A DNA stretch of 64,000 nucleotides from Diploptera punctata. Lineage: Eukaryota; Arthropoda; Insecta; Blattodea; Blaberidae. How positions within the stretch are numbered: the first letter of the stretch is position 1; each line of letters opens with the position of its first letter. A program made the position numbers and the translations under genes. The DNA lies in the NCBI GenBank assembly GCA_030220185.1, contig JASPKZ010001251.1, positions 1 to 64,000 of the forward strand, in the 5' to 3' direction. Below are positions 30,125-41,106 of this stretch, piece by piece. The notes under the pieces were generated by a model that was not told the origin of the DNA, ran no database searches, and worked only from the letters and a program-made list of their open reading frames with translations.

Positions 30125-30385
30125 AAATCAATGGTAAAGAGAAAAATTTTTGCCTGAACTGGGAATCGAACCCCGAACTTTTAGCTTTCTGTGCTAATGC
30201 TCAGTCCACTGAGCTAATCCAGGCTTCATTCCCATCCAAGCAGAAATCCTTCCTTTACCTTACGCTTGGATGGGAATGAAGCCTGGATTAGCTCAGTGGA
30301 CAGAGCATTATTACGGAAAGCTAAAGGTTCGGGGTTCGATTCCCGGTTCAGGCAAAAATGTTTCTCTTTATCATTGATTTACAAA
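30125..30385. mobile_element. head-to-head pair of tRNA-like units (GCCTGGATTAGC type)
   Basis: A minus-strand head (30150-30222) and plus-strand head (30280-30352) face each other across TTCATTCCCATCCAAGC and its inverse. T-arms GGAATCGAACCCCGAAC and GTTCGGGGTTCGATTCCC are intact. Flanks AGAGAAAAATTTTTGCC / GGCAAAAATGTTTCTCTT repeat the common frame. Confidence 0.8.
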
Positions 30386-30464
30386 ACCAATCCTGTTGAA
30401 ATGCGAATATCAATTCACTATTATTGGTAAATGGACATTTGTATCTGCTCTTGGATTCCCTGTA

Positions 30465-30560
30465 TAGATAAAGTGGTAAGAACACCAGCATGTAAAGTTG
30501 GAGATCTTTGGTTCAAATCCCAGTTCAGACAGAAAATTTTTCTCTTCAGCTTTATTAAAT
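30465..30560 (+). mobile_element. tRNA-like remnant
   Basis: GATAAAGTGGTAAGAACACC...GGTTCAAATCCCAGTTCAG, then AAAATTTTTCTCTTC. Only one side of the frame is kept. Confidence 0.55.
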
Positions 30561-30831
30561 TAGTTACTGGCGATGATTGCATGAGTGTAAACAATTTCAC
30601 TGAATTGAATTCCTCTAAAATGTTTCTTATGACAAAAGGACAACGTGTACATGGAACCATCCATAAAACTGCAAATCTTATATAGATTTTATATCCAGAT
30701 ACTAGAAAGGAAGATAACTTCATTATTAAAAAATAATCAATTGAGTTGGTGTTTACTTGATGAAAATCCATATTTATTAATTAAATAAAAATAAAACATA
30801 GTTTTATTTGATTTTCATATTTATTATATAA

Positions 30832-30876
30832 TTCAGTGACAGCTGTTTCGGTACACTGTACCTTCTTCAGACATGT
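30832..30876 (-). ncRNA. hammerhead ribozyme, canonical core, left arm
   Basis: On minus: CTGAAGA, extra A, GGTACA GT GTACC, GAAA, CAGCTG, T, C. Stem II pairs GGTAC/GTACC. Stem III is the palindrome ACAGCTGT. The triplet is GTC, the most common natural cleavage site. Stem I is only about 2 bp (TGT/ACT). Confidence 0.78.
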
Positions 30877-30909
30877 TAACAAATTATGAATTGGATTCAT
30901 AATTTGTTA

Positions 30910-30954
30910 ACATGTCTGAAGAAGGTACAGTGTACCGAAACAGCTGTCACTGAA
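30910..30954 (+). ncRNA. hammerhead ribozyme, canonical core, right arm
   Basis: Exact inverse of 30832-30876, with all core residues, stem II and palindromic stem III retained. Confidence 0.78.
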
Positions 30955-31065
30955 TTATATAATAAATATGAAAATCAAATAAAACTACGTTTTATTTTTA
31001 TTTAATTAATCATTATTAAAACTTTAGCATTTTAATTACACACAATTTTGAAATTAAACTGTCTT

Positions 31066-31200
31066 TAAACTTATATTTGAAAAGAAAAATTATATGCACA
31101 GACTGGGGTTTGAACCCAGGACCTTTGGCTTTCTATGCCAATGTTCTACCGCTGAGCTATCTGGGCACTCCAATCTACACACAATTTTTTTCTCTTATAC
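31066..31200 (-). mobile_element. tRNA-like frame unit
   Basis: Minus-strand head at 31097-31168 (T-arm GGGGTTTGAACCCAGGACC, GAGCTATCTGGGC) inside AAGAAAAATTATATGC / CACAATTTTTTTCTCTTATAC. It lies 15 bp from the polybromo exon 31215-31307. Confidence 0.75.
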
Positions 31201-31214
31201 ATTGTTAAACTTAC

Positions 31215-31307
31215 TTTGAAATCAGAAATAATTTCTTCTTCAGAAGTATATTTTTCACTCTTTATGTTAGCTTCTATGGTTAACATATCTATTGGATCCT
31301 GAATCAC
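31215..31307 (-). CDS. PBRM1: polybromo exon: bromodomain 4 middle
   Basis: Thirty-one codons in frame: VIQDPIDMLTIEANI, KSEKYTSEEEIISDFK. This matches the vertebrate BD4 run ILEPMDLKIIEHNIRNDKYAGEEGMIEDMK. It joins in phase 0 to YPDYFQ upstream and LLFNNCRQYN downstream. Acceptor TTTCAG at 31308, donor GTAAGT at 31209-31214. No indel. Confidence 0.97.
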
Positions 31308-31736
31308 CTGAAACAAAAATTATCTGTATTGATGGCAAAACTAAATTTAAAATTTCTTGAGATTATTGAATTTAAGGTACCAAAAGAACATGCAAATCAA
31401 TTATTATCCGTACATCTATAGCACTGGTTGAGCAACTGCTTCCTGTAAGAATTTCTTCTAGGACTTTAGCAAATGTCTACCCTTTTTTAAATTAGTAACT
31501 TTGTATTCAACCATCTACTTTAATTACACTGTATTTCTTATTTCCAGTTCATATACCACAAATTTTCTCCTATCCTTAAATAAACACAAAAAACAAAAAT
31601 GACAAAAATCACAGGAATATGCAGAATATTTACAAAATACAGGGATAATTATGATTCATGTAATATAGTAAAACAGATCTAGATTTTACTGATACTAGTA
31701 AAATTCATGGTAAGTTTCCGTTGAGGTATTAGTTCA

Positions 31737-32243
31737 CAGTAATATAATGTACGTTTTGAAAACTATAAAATAGTTACCTTGTAGGTCCGTCTCCTCAACT
31801 TAAGTTGTTTTTAAAACTCTGTAGGCCTTTTGAAACTAGTCCCTCATCAGCAGAATGCATTAGGTCCAACTTGTTGACCCTTGTTGAAGTACTGACTTGG
31901 TTGTGAGAATTTTGTACAGAGGATTGTGTGGACTGGGTGTGTATTCGTTGAGAATTCCATGAGGATAAATATATTGGAGGAAATCGCAATCCTAAGAGAA
32001 ATTAACAACAACCTGACGCTCAACGAATACACATCCAGTCCACACAATCCTCTGTACAAAATTCTCACAACCAAGTCATGCTTCAACAAGGTCAACAAGT
32101 ACGGACCTAATGCATTCTGCTGATGATGGGACTAGTCCCGAAAGGCCTACTGAGTTTTTAAAACAACTTAAGTTGAGGGAGACGGACCTACAAGGTAAAC
32201 TATTTTATAGTTTTTAACCGTACATTATATTACTGATTTTTAC
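31737..32243. mobile_element. PLE palindrome with GIY-YIG tail remnants (GGGAC stem II)
   Basis: Arms of about 240 bp around 31985. The right arm encodes EEIAILREINNNLTLNEYTS, PHNPLYKIL, a PLE GIY-YIG C-terminal tail, followed by a hammerhead module and ACAACTTAAGTTGAGG. Outermost sequence TAATATAATGTACG is shared by both ends. Confidence 0.75.
32114..32155 (+). ncRNA. hammerhead ribozyme, canonical core (CUGAUGA)
   Basis: ATTCTG, CTGATGA, T, GGGAC TA GTCCC, GAAA, GGCC, T, A, CTGAGT. Stem II is a perfect 5-bp stem with a 2-nt loop. Stem III is the palindrome AGGCCT. The triplet is CTA. The opposite arm (31816-31856, minus) has the better stem I (ATTCTG with CAGAGT) but a damaged CAAAA in place of GAAA. 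Confidence 0.75.
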
Positions 32244-32689
32244 CAGTGAACATAATTTCTGTCATTTGAGGAATTAAATAAGAGTAAATTTTCATTTTTA
32301 TAAAATGTGTACCGCAATACGGTATTTTACAATTATTATTATTAAGACAGTAAATTTATTTTTAAATTCTTTATCATAGAATTTTAAGTTTGAATTCTAA
32401 AAGTAACTAAAGAATCTAGATGCTAGGGAAAAATAGTGTAAGTCAGAAAATGGCCAAATGAGATAAATCTATTGCCTCTGTTCTAAGAGGGAGTTCCATC
32501 ATTTGGTAACCTGTGTGCACAGCAAAAAACTTTCTACCAAAGAATTGTTTTAAAGATTATCAATAAAAGGTCTTTCCTGTAAAAGTTGTTTTTGTGACCA
32601 ATACTCATTTTTCCTTAGAAATAATCATCAGTAATATAAATGAACATTCTATTAGATTCTGTTCTTGAAATTCCACTTACTTACTCTTA

Positions 32690-33365
32690 CTCACTGACAC
32701 TATCAAACCAGTAGGTTCATGGCCATGCAGACATAATCTCACCATACATCCCTATCCTGAGCTAATGCTTTCCAATCACCTCCTGTATAATCCACTTCCC
32801 TCAAGTCATAATTTATGTTATTCTCCCACCTCATTCTTGGTCTATCAACTGGACGTTTTCCCTCTGGCATTCCTACAAGAACCTTCCATGCACATCTTTC
32901 ATTCCCCATACGCACAACATGTCCTGCCCATCGCAGTCTATGAGACTTAACTGTTCTTATTATATCTGTCTTCCTATAGAGACCATGTAGTTCATTGTTA
33001 TGTAGTCTTCTCCATCCACCACTGTCTGTTCATCTCTCTTTGATCCAAAACTTTTCCTAAGTACTTTATTCTCAAATACTCATAATCTCCTTTCCTCCCT
33101 TAAAGTAAAAGTCCATGTTTCGCACCCATATAATATAACTGGTAGAATAATAGTTTTATATATTTCAGTTTAACGTTTTTGAAAGGAGTTGGGACATCAA
33201 AAGTCTCTGCAATGCATAATAGCATATATTTTTAGAATTGAGCCTATGTTTAATTTCTTTGTGCATCTCATTCCTATTTGTGATTATTGTTCCTAGGTAC
33301 TTGAATTCAGACACATTTCCATAAAATTTCCCTCATTTGTCATTAGCTGTCCATTTCCATGAAAA
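32690..33365 (-). mobile_element. non-LTR retrotransposon 3' part, antisense
   Basis: Complement of the LINE 34600-35231: GGTTCATGGCCATGCAGAC, CATCCCTATCCTGAGC, CCTCATTCTTGGTC, CATGTCCTGCCCATCGCAG, TTCCTAGGTACTTGAATTC. Frame is broken in several places. Confidence 0.85.
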
Positions 33366-33454
33366 TTCTACAGTAAGACAAAAAATAAATAAATGATTAA
33401 ACAAAAAGGACCATTTTTTTTATTATTATTCATTTCATACATCTCAATGATGGA

Positions 33455-33575
33455 TAAATTATATTTGAAGGGAAAAATTATATGCTCAGACTGGGGCTTG
33501 AACCCAGAGTGTGTAAGGTCCTGGTTCAAGTCCCAATCTGAGCATATAATTTTTCTCTTCAAATATAAAATGTAC
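33455..33575. mobile_element. tRNA-like remnant pair
   Basis: GGGGCTTGAACCCAGAG followed by GGTTCAAGTCCCAATCTG inside ATATTTGAAGGGAAAAATTATATG / CATATAATTTTTCTCTTCAAATATAA. Most of both heads is deleted, leaving two T-arms. Confidence 0.7.
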
Positions 33576-33629
33576 CATATTTGTCTATATAAAACATATT
33601 CTTTTTCTTCATAATAGGATTTTAATGAA

Positions 33630-33945
33630 GCTGAAACATGGAACAGTATCAAAGGAGGATTTACGTAGAATTCAAAGAAGACTGATGGAGTAAGAAGCAT
33701 ACTTGGAAAAACCAGAAGAGATAGAATATAGATGTAAGAGAAATTTTTAAGTTGGATTAAATACAAGATGAAATGGAAGATAGTAGAATAAGATGGTATG
33801 ATCACGTTAAAAGATTGAGTACTGGAAGGATACCTAAACAGTCACTGGAATTTGCATTAGAAAGGAAGTGACAAGAGGTTAGCCGAGATATTGATGAGAA
33901 GAATAACAAGAAAAGAGGATTAATTTATCGGAGAAAATTTTTTGA
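33630..33945 (+). mobile_element. non-LTR retrotransposon C-terminal fragment
   Basis: Across frames: LRRIQRRLM, MRSILGKTRRDRI, IRWYDHVKRL, GRIPKQSLEFALERK, a LINE C-terminal signature (RWxxHVxRM, GRxP). Followed by AT-rich sequence with a CTCATAACG PLE end box at about 34031. Confidence 0.65.
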
Positions 33946-34312
33946 AAACCATGGTTTCACGAAAAGCACAAAATTTATGTGGTGAGTTTTCAAAAAAAAA
34001 ATTCTCCGATGAATTTAAATGATTATTACCTCATAACGTTTACTTCCCAACATTAATTTTAATATAAGAAAAGACGAGTTGAATGAATGAAAATAATGGA
34101 TGAGACATGGATGACAGATAGATGGAAGCTATAGTCCAAAACTCGACTCCCTGAACAGTGACACGAGAACAGATATGAACAAGAAGAAGAGTAGACTTTG
34201 AAATTAGGCTGCATTTTATACAATGGAGGTAAAGCTAAACCCCTATATGCATTAATATTTTTCATAGCTGCTTGCACACTATCATTTCTCTTCTAAATCA
34301 TCCATAGTAATT

Positions 34313-35502
34313 CTGCCGGAAGGCAGGTCCTTTACTGCAATCATAGCATTTTCATGCTATGCTTGCAGCTTTACTAGGGAATTGTAGGTGTGGCTTACAA
34401 CTCTATGGTATTAATAAGCTGTTAGTTTATGCTGATGATGTAGTACTACTGGCCGATAGCGAGGAGATACTAAAGGCCAACACGCACACACTATTGAGTA
34501 ACACTAAGAAATTAGGACTGGAAATAAATATCAGTAAAACTAAATATATGGTCACACGTAGAAATTCAGTTTACAATGGAAATGGACAGCTAATGACAAA
34601 TGAGGGAAATTTTGAGGAAGTGGCTGAATTCAAATACCTAGGAACAATAATCACAAATAGGAATGAGATGCAAAAAGAAATTAAACATAGGCACAATTCT
34701 GGAAATGCATGCTATTATGCATTGCAGACACTTTTGATGTCCCAACTCCTTTCAAAAAACGTTAAGCTGAAAATATATAAAACTATTATTCTACCAGTTA
34801 TATTATATGGATGCGAAACCTGGACTCTTACTTTAAGGGAGGAAAGGAGATTACGAGTATTTGAGAATAAAGTTCTTAGGAAAATTTTTGGACAAAGAGA
34901 GATGACCAGACAGGTGAATGGAGAAGACTACATAACAATGACTACATGGTCTTTATAGGAAGCCAGATATAATAAGAACCGTCAGTCTCGTAGACTGCGA
35001 TGGGCAGGACATGTTGTGCGTATGGGGAATGAAAGACGTGCATGGAAGCTTCTTGTAGGAAAGCCAGAGGGAAAGCGCCCAGTTGGTAGACCAAGAATGA
35101 GGTGGGAGAACAACATTAACTATGATTTGAGGGAAGTAGATTATACAGGGAATGATTGGAAAGCATTAGCTCAGGATATGGATGTATGGAGAGCTTATGT
35201 CCGCGTGGCCATGAACCTTCGGGTTCAATAGTGCCAGTGTGAGTAAGTAAGTAAGTAAGGTAGCTTCCCGTTGCTTTCCACACCGGTGAAGGACGATGAT
35301 GACAATGATAAGGATGATGATAATGATGGCCAGATGATTTCGGGGACCGTTTGGGCCTTAAAGTTTTCCTGACATTTGTCTTACAGGTGAGGAAAAACCC
35401 CGATAAAAACCTCACCCAAGAAAAACTGCCCCGACCAGGGATCGATCCCGGGTCCGCTGCGTGACAAGGCAGCACACTACCTCGAGACCACAGCTGTGGA
35501 CT
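34313..35502 (-). mobile_element. SINE (family 1) split by a LINE
   Basis: The outer parts 34313-34390 (GGAAGGCAGGTCC, GCAGCTTTACTAGGGAATTG) and 35258-35502 (GTAGCTTCCCGTTGC to GGTCCGCTGCGTGAC, CTACCTCGAGACCACAGC) are contiguous in family-1 copies such as 25733-26072. The LINE 34391-35258 interrupts them. Confidence 0.88.
34391..35258 (+). mobile_element. non-LTR retrotransposon, 5'-truncated (RT palm to C-terminus)
   Basis: Begins inside reverse transcriptase with INKLLVYADDVVLLADS (YADD is the catalytic metal-binding motif of the palm). It continues LGLEINISKTKYMV, FKYLGTIITN, LPVILYGCETWTL, VLRKIFG, then after a frame break RLRWAGHVVRMGNERR and GKRPVGRPRMRWENN. The 3' end is a (GTAA)n tail at 35240-35258. 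No endonuclease domain is left. It inserted into a family-1 SINE. Confidence 0.92.
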
Positions 35503-35504
35503 CT

Positions 35505-36395
35505 CTTCTAATATCTTAGAAATATTGCAATAGCATCATGAATGTGTGAATGTACATGGGAAAGGATGAGAGTGAAGATAGTATCACATGGAAAGTTCAT
35601 CATAAATTCCCTCAATGTATTTCAGATACTTTATAATACCTTTTTTGCATGATAGTGCATTTTGTTTGTACTTACGGCAATGGCGACCATGATTCAAAGT
35701 TCAACTTCCTACATTTTTGGGTTGTCAACCTAAATAGCTATACTGTAATATTACATATTACAAACCTTGTGCGGGAAGTAAAACCACTGCTCTTCATGTA
35801 TAGTACATACAATGTATATATAAAAATATATCCAAAGGCAGTGTTAATATACATTATATGAAACAAATCACTGCATTTAATTAACTGAACTTTATTTGAA
35901 ACAATATAAACAATAAATACGTACTTGCCACCATTTTATGACTGATTGGTGCCATGGCCTGCTGTAATCTCAACTAATAAACATTGCCCACACTGTTTAT
36001 GTTAGTCAGTTGTTTATAATGAACGCAATATTTCCAACAAAGATGTTATTTTTTTATTATTATTTATTATTTTGAAAACCACCATTGCAAAAAAAAGTAC
36101 AACACACATTTGTGAAGTGTTTTACAGAATCTCGGAAATTAAAAACATTTCCTTGCTATTGCTCAATTTTTAAACCTCACTTCTGTAAATCCACTTCCCA
36201 ACCCTGCATCATAATATACTTTCTTTTTGCTTTAAACTTCTTTTCTTTATTATGGCACTTTTTGTGGTGCATCTAATTCAAGGAAAATCTTATACATCGA
36301 CAAATATTGTACTTAAAAAAATATATTAAATATAACAATTAAAAAAGGGGAATTTTTAAAGACATGTTATTTAGTTGTAAGAAAATAAGATAAAC
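35505..36395. other. intron sequence with no recognised element
   Basis: AT-rich, short frames only. Confidence 0.5.
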
Positions 36396-36399
36396 CCAC

Positions 36400-36474
36400 C
36401 TGGAAGTAATCAGGGTAAAGTTTTTTTGAAGGCTTCTCCATGAACATAAGAATAGGTTGTCGACCGTCTTCACG
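36400..36474 (-). CDS. PBRM1: polybromo exon: bromodomain 4, ZA loop
   Basis: Twenty-five codons: REDGRQPILMFMEKPSKK, LYPDYFQ. Corresponds to vertebrate BD4 (RRLCDLFMVKPSKKDYPDYYK). It keeps the PDYF/PDYY motif. The first residue follows acceptor TTTAAAG at 36475; donor GTGGGT at 36394-36399. Phase 0 on both sides, joining SLIDYV upstream and VIQDPID downstream. Confidence 0.97.
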
Positions 36475-37013
36475 CTTTAAAGAAATACCCAAATAAATTA
36501 AAATTTGAAATAACTGGCTATTATCACTCTGTACACACAATAAAGACACCAACAGAAAGTTCACTAGACAACTTTCTGCATATGGTCTTTGAATTTTTTT
36601 ACTGTAAAAATATTATGTTCGAAAATATGAAAACTAAATAAAATGAAGCAAAAATAATATTTCATATATTAAATAGCTTGATACAATTAAGTATACTGTA
36701 CGTTGGCAAAAGAAAGAATAAAAAGTCTGTGACATTGGAAATGTTTAAACTGAACAAATTCCATGTTGTGAGAAAAATATAATAGTCACAAGAACATTTT
36801 TAAATTACAGTTATCAAATAAACTCCTACTCCTAAGGGTCGGGTTTCACTGATTTTTGGAGAATATGTTTCTCGTTTCATTTCAATGACATATACTGAGT
36901 TTGTTGCAAAAAATAAAAAATGCAGCGCAAAAAAAGATAAATAAAAAGAATATAAATATAAATTTCTAAAGTAAAACTAATAAAAATAATAATGTAAGAC
37001 GATTTTATTATTA

Positions 37014-37337
37014 ATTTAACACTTCTCATTGAAGGATAAATTATATTTGAAGAGAAAAATTTCGCCTAGACCGGGACTCGAACCCGGGACCCCTTGGCTT
37101 TCCGGGCCAAGTGCTTTACCAACTGAGCTTACCGAGGTGAGTTACGATCTAGATAGAAGCTATGGTTTCAAGCATTTGGCGCGAGGGAAATTAAAACGTA
37201 CATAAGAGAAAAATTTGCGTCTAGATCGTAAACTCGCCTCGGTAGCTCAGTTGGTAGAGCACTTGGCCCGGGAAAGCCAAGGGTCCCGGGTTCGAGTCCC
37301 GGTCTAGGCGAAAATTTTTCTCTTCAAATATAATAAT
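37014..37337. mobile_element. inverted pair of tRNA-like frame units
   Basis: A minus-strand head (37069-37140) and plus-strand head (37232-37310) share CCGGGACTCGAACCCGGGACC / GGGTTCGAGTCCCGGTCTAGG. Central GCATTTGGCGCGAGGGAA and outer CACTTCTCATTGAAGGA are the family frame. Loop CCGGAAA has C33 instead of the universal U33 of real tRNAs. Confidence 0.85.
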
Positions 37338-37539
37338 GTAAGAATTGAATTTCAAATTTTCACTTCAGATGAACTCCCACTCCTAATGGTCTCATTTTGC
37401 TGGTAACAAACATGCTGAGTCAAAAAAAATTGTGGTCACTATAGCTTAACAAACACATATCTCAATTGAGTATGTAAAGAGAGATATCTCCATCTCAGGT
37501 GGGTGTGTAAAGAAAGATATCTCTTTGGCACCAATAAAT

Positions 37540-38090
37540 AAATTTAGTCTGGGTAATCTTCTAAGTACCAATAAAAAAGTCAATGTTCCAGACAGTAAGA
37601 AATCTGGAATTTATGAAATAAGTTGTGAAGATTGCAATAAAGTTATATAGGAAAAACAAAAGGAATTTGGAAATTCGGACAAAAAAACATTTCAGAAATA
37701 TTAAAATTGTGAAATTGAAAAATCTGCAATTGCTGCCACATAGTTTATTAGAACATCATAAAAGTGGAAGAGAAGCTAAACTTTTAAAACAAGTAGAGAA
37801 CCTTTTGGAATTTACAGTTTGGGAGAAAATATACATTCAGAAAAACAAAGATAGATCAATGAATTTTGATATCCCTAACGAAATTACTTTGATTTCGAAG
37901 TTCATAAATTCAACCATAGATGGCAGCACTGAAGATGGCGACAATAGAACAGTTGACGGCCGAGGAATTTCGTCTGTCGGAGTTATGGCTGAAGATGAAC
38001 ACGACTGTGTTTGAAATTGCGATATCATGGAAGCATGAATCCTATGAGGTGAGTTGTTTAAACAAAATGTTTTCCGATGAATTTTAAAGA
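37540..38090 (+). mobile_element. PLE 3' fragment with GIY-YIG domain (GAACATG sub-family)
   Basis: Plus-strand remnant: GIYEISCEDCNKVI-like, GKTKGIWKFGQKN-like (frameshifted), HFRNIKIVK, LLPHSLLEHHKSGREAKLLK, LEFTVWEKIYIQKNKDRSMN, FDIPNEITLISKF. This is the GIY-YIG region and PLE tail. It runs into a hammerhead module and CCTATGAGGTGAG. Confidence 0.82.
37983..38030 (+). ncRNA. hammerhead ribozyme, canonical core (CUGAAGA)
   Basis: TTATGG, CTGAAGA, T, GAACACG ACT GTGTTT, GAAA, TTGCGA, T, A, TCATGG. It lies immediately 3' of the PLE coding tail, which shows where the module sits in the parent element. Stem III (ATTGCGAT) is slightly degraded from the palindrome ATCGCGAT seen at 41059. Confidence 0.78.
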
Positions 38091-38094
38091 TATC

Positions 38095-39110
38095 TCCATC
38101 CCAATTATATATATTTACACACCAAGAATCTAAAATTATGAATTACCAACAAATATACTATGAAATACACTAATCACCCTTGTCACTATGAGGTATTGTT
38201 CTGTCCTAAAATATCAATATTTTCTTTTTTATGACACAAAAAAAGTCACTTTTTCTAGCTAGGTAACTCATTTTTCACAATTTTGAAGATATCTCTTTAC
38301 CCACTCATCCAGATAGATATCTCTCTCTTTACACACCCACCTGATACATTTTTGTTATGGTCTTTTTTGGTGTCTACTATATAGGATAAATAAAGATTTG
38401 TAAAACTTTTTAAAAATCTTTCCATCAGAACAACCTCAATAGCTGTATTACTTCAGAATTTGTTAATAAGTATAAAGTGTTTAAGTCCCATCTCACTACT
38501 CATTCCTTGATGTGCCAACTGTACATGTAAAAAAGAAAATTCTGTGAGACCAAAATAACAACTATCAAGCCTAGATTTGTTAATTTAAAATTTACACTAT
38601 TACAAGGCACAGGAGAAAGATGTGGTAATCTATTTGTATTTTACGTTACACTTCTTGTAATATTGCAATCATTAGAAATTAAAAACCTGAACACTGATGA
38701 CTTTACATATAAAATATTTTAACTTACTTAGATTTTCCATATCTTAAAATTTGTGAAATTTAACAATAGAAGAGAAAAACCTACATTTGTCATTCTTTAT
38801 AAATTTTTTTAAAAAATAGATAAAGAAATAAATGAAATATTATATGAATTTGAAAATTGAACAAACATTATCGTCAATCAAAATATTAAGTTAAATTTAA
38901 TTAATTGTGATTTTACTATTATAATAATTCCAGTATTATATGAGGAAGTAGAGGGATCAAGATAACTTGGCCAGATAATAATTTTCACTAAAAAAATATT
39001 GAGAGTCATAATATGAACATAACCCTCCATTTTTATATTTCAATGAAATAATTCTGCAAAGTAACAATAAAAAACAGATTGTCAGTAATAAGTTTCCAAT
39101 TATTTGAATT
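38095..39110. other. intron sequence with no recognised element
   Basis: Contains ATATCTCCATC and ATATCTCTTT stretches repeated from 37480-37530 around the PLE fragment. Otherwise AT-rich and unclassified. Confidence 0.5.
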
Positions 39111-39320
39111 TTATTGGAAGTAACACTATAAAGTACATTTTAAATTTAAAATAAATTCTTTATCACCTCACCTCAAATTGTCTTTTATTTACACCAGTAT
39201 TGGAATATCTCCAGTATTTACATGACTATTGTTCTGTTGTAATGAATTATTGCTTTCCAAATATTAATTTTATATTAATGTTTTATTTTAGGAAATAATA
39301 ATTTGAGGTTCTTTTAATTA
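39111..39320. mobile_element. PLE unit remnant (outer boxes only)
   Basis: GGAAGTAACACTATAAAG at 39115, CACCTCACCTCAAATTG at 39165 and AATAATTTGAGGTTC at 39295 are the outer boxes of a unit. No ribozyme core remains. Confidence 0.5.
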
Positions 39321-39352
39321 AATTATTTTATATACCTATTACAATTTTAAAA

Positions 39353-39437
39353 TACAGGGTTCTTCATTTATAACCTAACAGGCACACAGCATTTTGCCTG
39401 TGCACGGTTAGGTTATAAATGAAGAATCCTGTATTAT
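39353..39437. repeat. isolated hairpin, about 38-bp arms
   Basis: CAGGGTTCTTCATTTATAAC...GCACACAGC folds onto GCACGGTTAGGTTATAAATG...CCTG. Not clearly related to the PLE units. Confidence 0.75.
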
Positions 39438-40139
39438 TAAAGTATAGATTAAGTAAAGCACAATGCGATTGAAGTCTAATATTAAAACTAACAAAACAAA
39501 GAATAAAATAAAATAAGAATCTTTTTTTTTTGTTAATTAAATTTTATGTATACAGTAAGTTATGATAACAACCAAGATGCCATCCATTAGAGGCATTTTT
39601 TAATTTCAGGTTTTAGGTAAACTCCCTTTTGGGTTTGATAATCCCAGTGAGTTAATTAGTTAAACCAGCACTTCTAATAGTCAGATTTTGGCTGATTTTG
39701 ATTCTTTGATTTGATTTTTTTGTTTTAGCGAGTTTCATTTAAAAAAATTAAAAGTTGCTGCCATTAGAGTAATTTTTAAATTTTCACTTTAATTTAACTC
39801 CCACTTCTAATATCCAATTTTGCTAGTTAACAAACTCAAGCCTTGACTGCTAATGCAAAGTTTGATTTGAAAAAAAAAATTGCAGCTGCTAGAGCATCAC
39901 ACAGAAACACATGGTTGTTTTCGGTGTCTAGTAGGTTTTCAAAAATCTTTTTATGAGAACAACTAGCTTCATTTCTTCTGAATTTATTAATTTCCAGTCT
40001 GATGATCAGACCTGGGGTCTGAACTTACGGTCTTCTGAATGTAAATCTAAAATACCATCAACTAAACCAATTTGTTCAATATTGACTTTTTAGAAAATAA
40101 CGCTCTAAGTAGTTGGGTAAAGGTATAATTTATTAAATA

Positions 40140-40880
40140 AATTTGTTTTCACCTCACCTCGTATTCTTCTTCTTCTAAGGACCTTATTCAGTTCCATCCT
40201 CAGTACTTTTACGACCATTACGTCATCTTGAAGAGTTGCCTCCTGCACCCTCTACTGGTAGACTGAAGAACCTCAAAATCAAATCATTTTCCCCGGTAAT
40301 TTCGAAGTTCATTAATTTCTTCTATTTGTTTTCTTTTTTAAATGTAGATTTTTCCCAAACCGTGAGTTCTTTGGGTTTTTCTACTTGTTATAATAATTTA
40401 GCCTTATTTCGATTTGATGTTTTACTGATCGTGCGTTGGCTGCCACTGCAGATTTTCCTACTTTCCCATTTTTGAGATGTTCTTTCAATCTGGTTTTTTA
40501 AATTTCTCTTTGTTTTCCCTACGAAGACTTTATCACATTCCACCGCATTTAATCTGATAAATCCCTGATTTGTTTTCTTCTTCAATTTCCTTTTTCTTTT
40601 TTTTTTGGATCTATTTAATCTAATTATGTTGAAGCTTTTGGTGCCAATCTTATGTTGAAATTTAAATTATTTTTTTTTAAACTTATGGTGCTTCAATGGA
40701 TGATATGTCAATTTCTTGAATTTATGTTATTTTCTTTAAATTTTAGAAGTGTACTTCGATTAATATATTTTTGTCCTTTGAACTTATTTTCTTGTGTATC
40801 ATGCTTTTTTCAAATCTTGTTGCCACATTGATTGTGTTCTTTTTGTTCAATATTACATTTTGTTATATTTATGAAAATAC
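40140..40880 (-). mobile_element. PLE 3' fragment with GIY-YIG domain, antisense (GGAACA sub-family)
   Basis: On minus, 40230-40610 encodes ..KQGFIRLNAVECDKVFVGKT, KRNLKNQIE..., SGSQRTISKT (GIY-YIG region, frameshifted) and FEITGENDLILRFFSLPVEG-like tail. The ribozyme-like module at 40180-40215 (CTGAGGATGGAACTG) has lost GAAA. Box CACCTCACCTCGTATTC at 40150. Confidence 0.75.
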
Positions 40881-41002
40881 ACTAACCTATACCTAAAGCA
40901 ATGTTTAACTTGATAAAATTCATAAATTGTAAATTACCTTTACAGTAAAATTCATCGGAGAACATATTGTTTTAAACAACTCACCTCATAGGATTCATGC
41001 TT

Positions 41003-41050
41003 CCATGATATCGCGATTTCAAACATAGTCATGTTCATCTTCAGCCATAA
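41003..41050 (-). ncRNA. hammerhead ribozyme, canonical core, left arm
   Basis: On minus: TTATGG, CTGAAGA, T, GAACATG ACT ATGTTT, GAAA, TCGCGA, T, A, TCATGG. Stem I pairs TATGG with TCATG using G.U pairs. Stem III is the palindrome ATCGCGAT. Triplet ATA. Confidence 0.82.
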
Positions 41051-41058
41051 CTCCGGAG

Positions 41059-41106
41059 TTATGGCTGAAGATGAACATGACTATGTTTGAAATCGCGATA
41101 TCATGG
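41059..41106 (+). ncRNA. hammerhead ribozyme, canonical core, right arm
   Basis: Exact inverse of 41003-41050, separated from it by only 8 bp. Both strands therefore encode the same ribozyme. Confidence 0.82.

Larger units (their letters stand above)
30731..31008. mobile_element. PLE-like fold-back unit with near-perfect 120-bp arms (GGTACA stem II)
   Basis: The arms are almost identical inverses around 30898 (one visible mismatch near 30799/30988). The left end is longer than the right. CATTATTAAAA lies on both sides (30720 and 31009). Contains two facing hammerhead modules. Confidence 0.8.

Noticed and set aside
33368..33805. 145-codon minus-strand frame
   Set aside because: Runs across a tRNA-like remnant pair and a LINE fragment that reads on plus. 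No coherent protein.
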